A DNA stretch of 7,518 nt from Planctomycetota bacterium (lineage in GTDB: Bacteria; Planctomycetota; Phycisphaerae; WQYP01). The DNA is taken from positions 1 to 7,518 of the forward strand of contig JAKAZF010000121.1 of NCBI GenBank assembly GCA_021826605.1, given 5' to 3'. A model generated the notes under the pieces. The model did not search any database. It was not told the origin of the DNA and saw nothing but the letters and a program-made list of their open reading frames with translations. Each line of letters opens with the position of its first letter. Within the stretch, counting starts at the first letter, position 1. This document shows positions 6,692 to 7,518 of this stretch, in pieces. The position numbers and the translations under genes are program-made.

Positions 6692-6702
6692 GTAATCTCC
6701 TT
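6692..6702 (-). promoter_or_regulatory. Second Shine-Dalgarno site, for an in-frame amt start at 6691
   Basis: AAGGAGATTAC followed directly by ATG 6691: a near-ideal ribosome site with 5-base spacing. From here the frame runs without a stop into amt and adds METAIRQDVSSCGATERLRF and about ten further residues before the signal peptide. Either a longer form of Amt exists, or the upstream start serves as a translational lead-in. Confidence 0.5.
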
Positions 6703-6800
6703 GCTGAAACACAACATTTGACATCTGGCCGAAATCGGAACCAACCGCTTGATCGACGCAGAAAACGTATCTACCAGTTCTTAACAGTGCTGGGCCTGTC

Positions 6801-6835
6801 AGCCGGCATCAGGATCGCCGGTTGATGCTGGGGCT
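6801..6835. other. Imperfect inverted repeat upstream of amt
   Basis: AGCCGGCATCA (6801-6811) and TGATGCTGGGGCT (6823-6835) can pair over GCATCA and AGCC with a two-base bulge. No T tract follows on either strand, so it is not a convincing terminator. It could lie in the amt 5' leader or be an end structure of whatever lies upstream. Confidence 0.3.
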
Positions 6836-7518
6836 TTCAGTTAAATCACACGCACCGCTGGTTGTATTTCCGGATGTGAATGTAAAGGAGTTGCTATTGG
6901 TGCTGCTTAGCTTGGCAAGCCACTGCAGCCGTGCGCGCTGCAACGCCAGGCGTTCAATGCAACCGCGATTTGCCGCCTCTGGTCTGCGATGGGCTAGCGA
7001 CAGAGGTAAGCAGGGGAGGCGTGAAGACATTCCGCCATGAACCGCCATTTTCGTGCTGGTGAACTGGCTCGTGGAATCATAAACGGCATGTACGGCTTTA
7101 CCTGTAAAGTCGGCTTGATGGGCCCTATCTCCATGGCGCTGGCCGACATTTTGGATTGGGCAATAATTAATGCCCGTGAGATTCAGAAAGAAGGCCAAAA
7201 CCACCATTGTTGCCACAAGCAATTCCCAGGATTCAACGAGCATCCGCACTCTTTTTCCGTTCATGACCACCGTACAGGTGTGTCTTGCACAGCTATTGCG
7301 GCCGCTTTGTCCGAAGCATCGGTTCCCTGCAACGCACTTGAGCGCATGAAGTTGTTGGTGATGTCCCTGATGCACAGTTGCTCCATACCTGTTACCCGGA
7401 TCATGTTCTGCACCGAGTATCGTGAGGCTCGTTGTGGCATATCGGTGTCCATTCCGATAAAGCGAAAATAGCAATTTCTCGCGGAACAGCATCGCATCCA
7501 TACGAGCCGCGCCTGAGT
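6836..7518. other. Stretch without a recognisable gene
   Basis: Several frames are open on both strands (minus 7501-6809; minus 7518-7261, open at the window edge; plus 7037-7471). None has a recognisable family, a convincing ribosome site or a protein-like composition; they are rich in His, Cys, Arg and Ser and mutually exclusive. Two stop/start ATGA overlaps (around 7261 minus and 7037 plus) are probably coincidence. The stretch may be noncoding, a decayed gene, or the end of something that begins beyond 7518. I saw no tRNA-like or sigma-54-type sequence. Confidence 0.4.
7158..7175. other. 18-base near-perfect palindrome
   Basis: GGGCAATAATTAATGCCC pairs at 8 of 9 base pairs, with only the sixth pair mismatched. 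AT-rich core with GC ends is the shape of a dimeric repressor site, but it lies more than 550 bases upstream of the amt start and no promoter was recognised next to it. Confidence 0.3.

Noticed and set aside
6602..6800. A sigma-54 (-24/-12) promoter for amt
   Set aside because: I looked for TGGCAC-N5-TTGC on the minus strand upstream of amt and found only fragments with wrong spacing. A weak TTGGTT/TCAAAT pair is present but too poor to report.
7037..7471. A 144-residue plus-strand protein
   Set aside because: His/Cys-rich, no family pattern and no Shine-Dalgarno site; more likely a chance open frame.
6809..7501. A 230-residue minus-strand protein
   Set aside because: No recognisable family, no ribosome site at the first ATG, composition unlike a normal protein, and competing open frames on both strands.
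1..7518. Mobile element, CRISPR array, tRNA or rRNA
   Set aside because: No transposase or integrase motif, no terminal inverted repeats with flanking duplications, no regularly spaced repeats and no conserved RNA-gene sequence were seen.

Overview
The window looks like chromosomal DNA of a planctomycete-like bacterium, possibly Phycisphaerae-related. This is inferred from protein style, not from a marker gene. Three features point that way: an exported-type protein with a HEAT-like segment, an STN-like segment and a C-terminal beta domain ending in 'PFxFRxLPIP'; a soluble FHA-GAF-histidine kinase with the phosphoacceptor motif LSHSIKNILQG; and an ammonium transporter with a signal peptide and an Ala/Pro/Thr-rich linker. 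Base composition is moderately GC-rich. I see no mobile element, CRISPR array, rRNA or tRNA.

Layout. (1) Positions 1-1715, plus strand: a large reading frame already open at the left edge, holding two copies of the same C-terminal domain in one frame. (2) 1716-1860: short convergent gap with a weak hairpin. (3) 1861-3516, minus: FHA-GAF-histidine kinase. (4) 3620-4123, minus: small ferritin-like four-helix protein in which both usual ExxH motifs read ExxQ. (5) 4124-4280: divergent control region with a good -10 box for xseB on one side and a likely leaderless extended -10 promoter for the ferritin-like gene on the other. (6) 4281-4523, plus: xseB, alone. (7) 4647-6601, minus: amt followed by a PII gene (glnK), with a strong intrinsic terminator between them and a second one after glnK that overlaps the xseB stop codon. 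(8) 6602-7518: upstream of amt; no recognisable gene, some inverted repeats, several unconvincing open frames.

How the genes work together. amt and glnK form the classic ammonium uptake module: Amt conducts ammonium, and PII binds it and blocks it when nitrogen is sufficient. Here PII lacks Tyr51, so control by uridylylation or adenylylation at that site is not possible and sensing should rest on ATP/ADP/2-oxoglutarate. The terminator between the two genes suggests glnK is made in smaller amounts than amt or is controlled by read-through. The kinase, the ferritin-like protein and XseB have no obvious pathway link to this module.

Most interesting points: the in-frame tandem module fusion at the left end, the doubly substituted ferritin-like site, the PII variant, and the amt-glnK intercistronic terminator. 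I did not find a convincing wholly new system.
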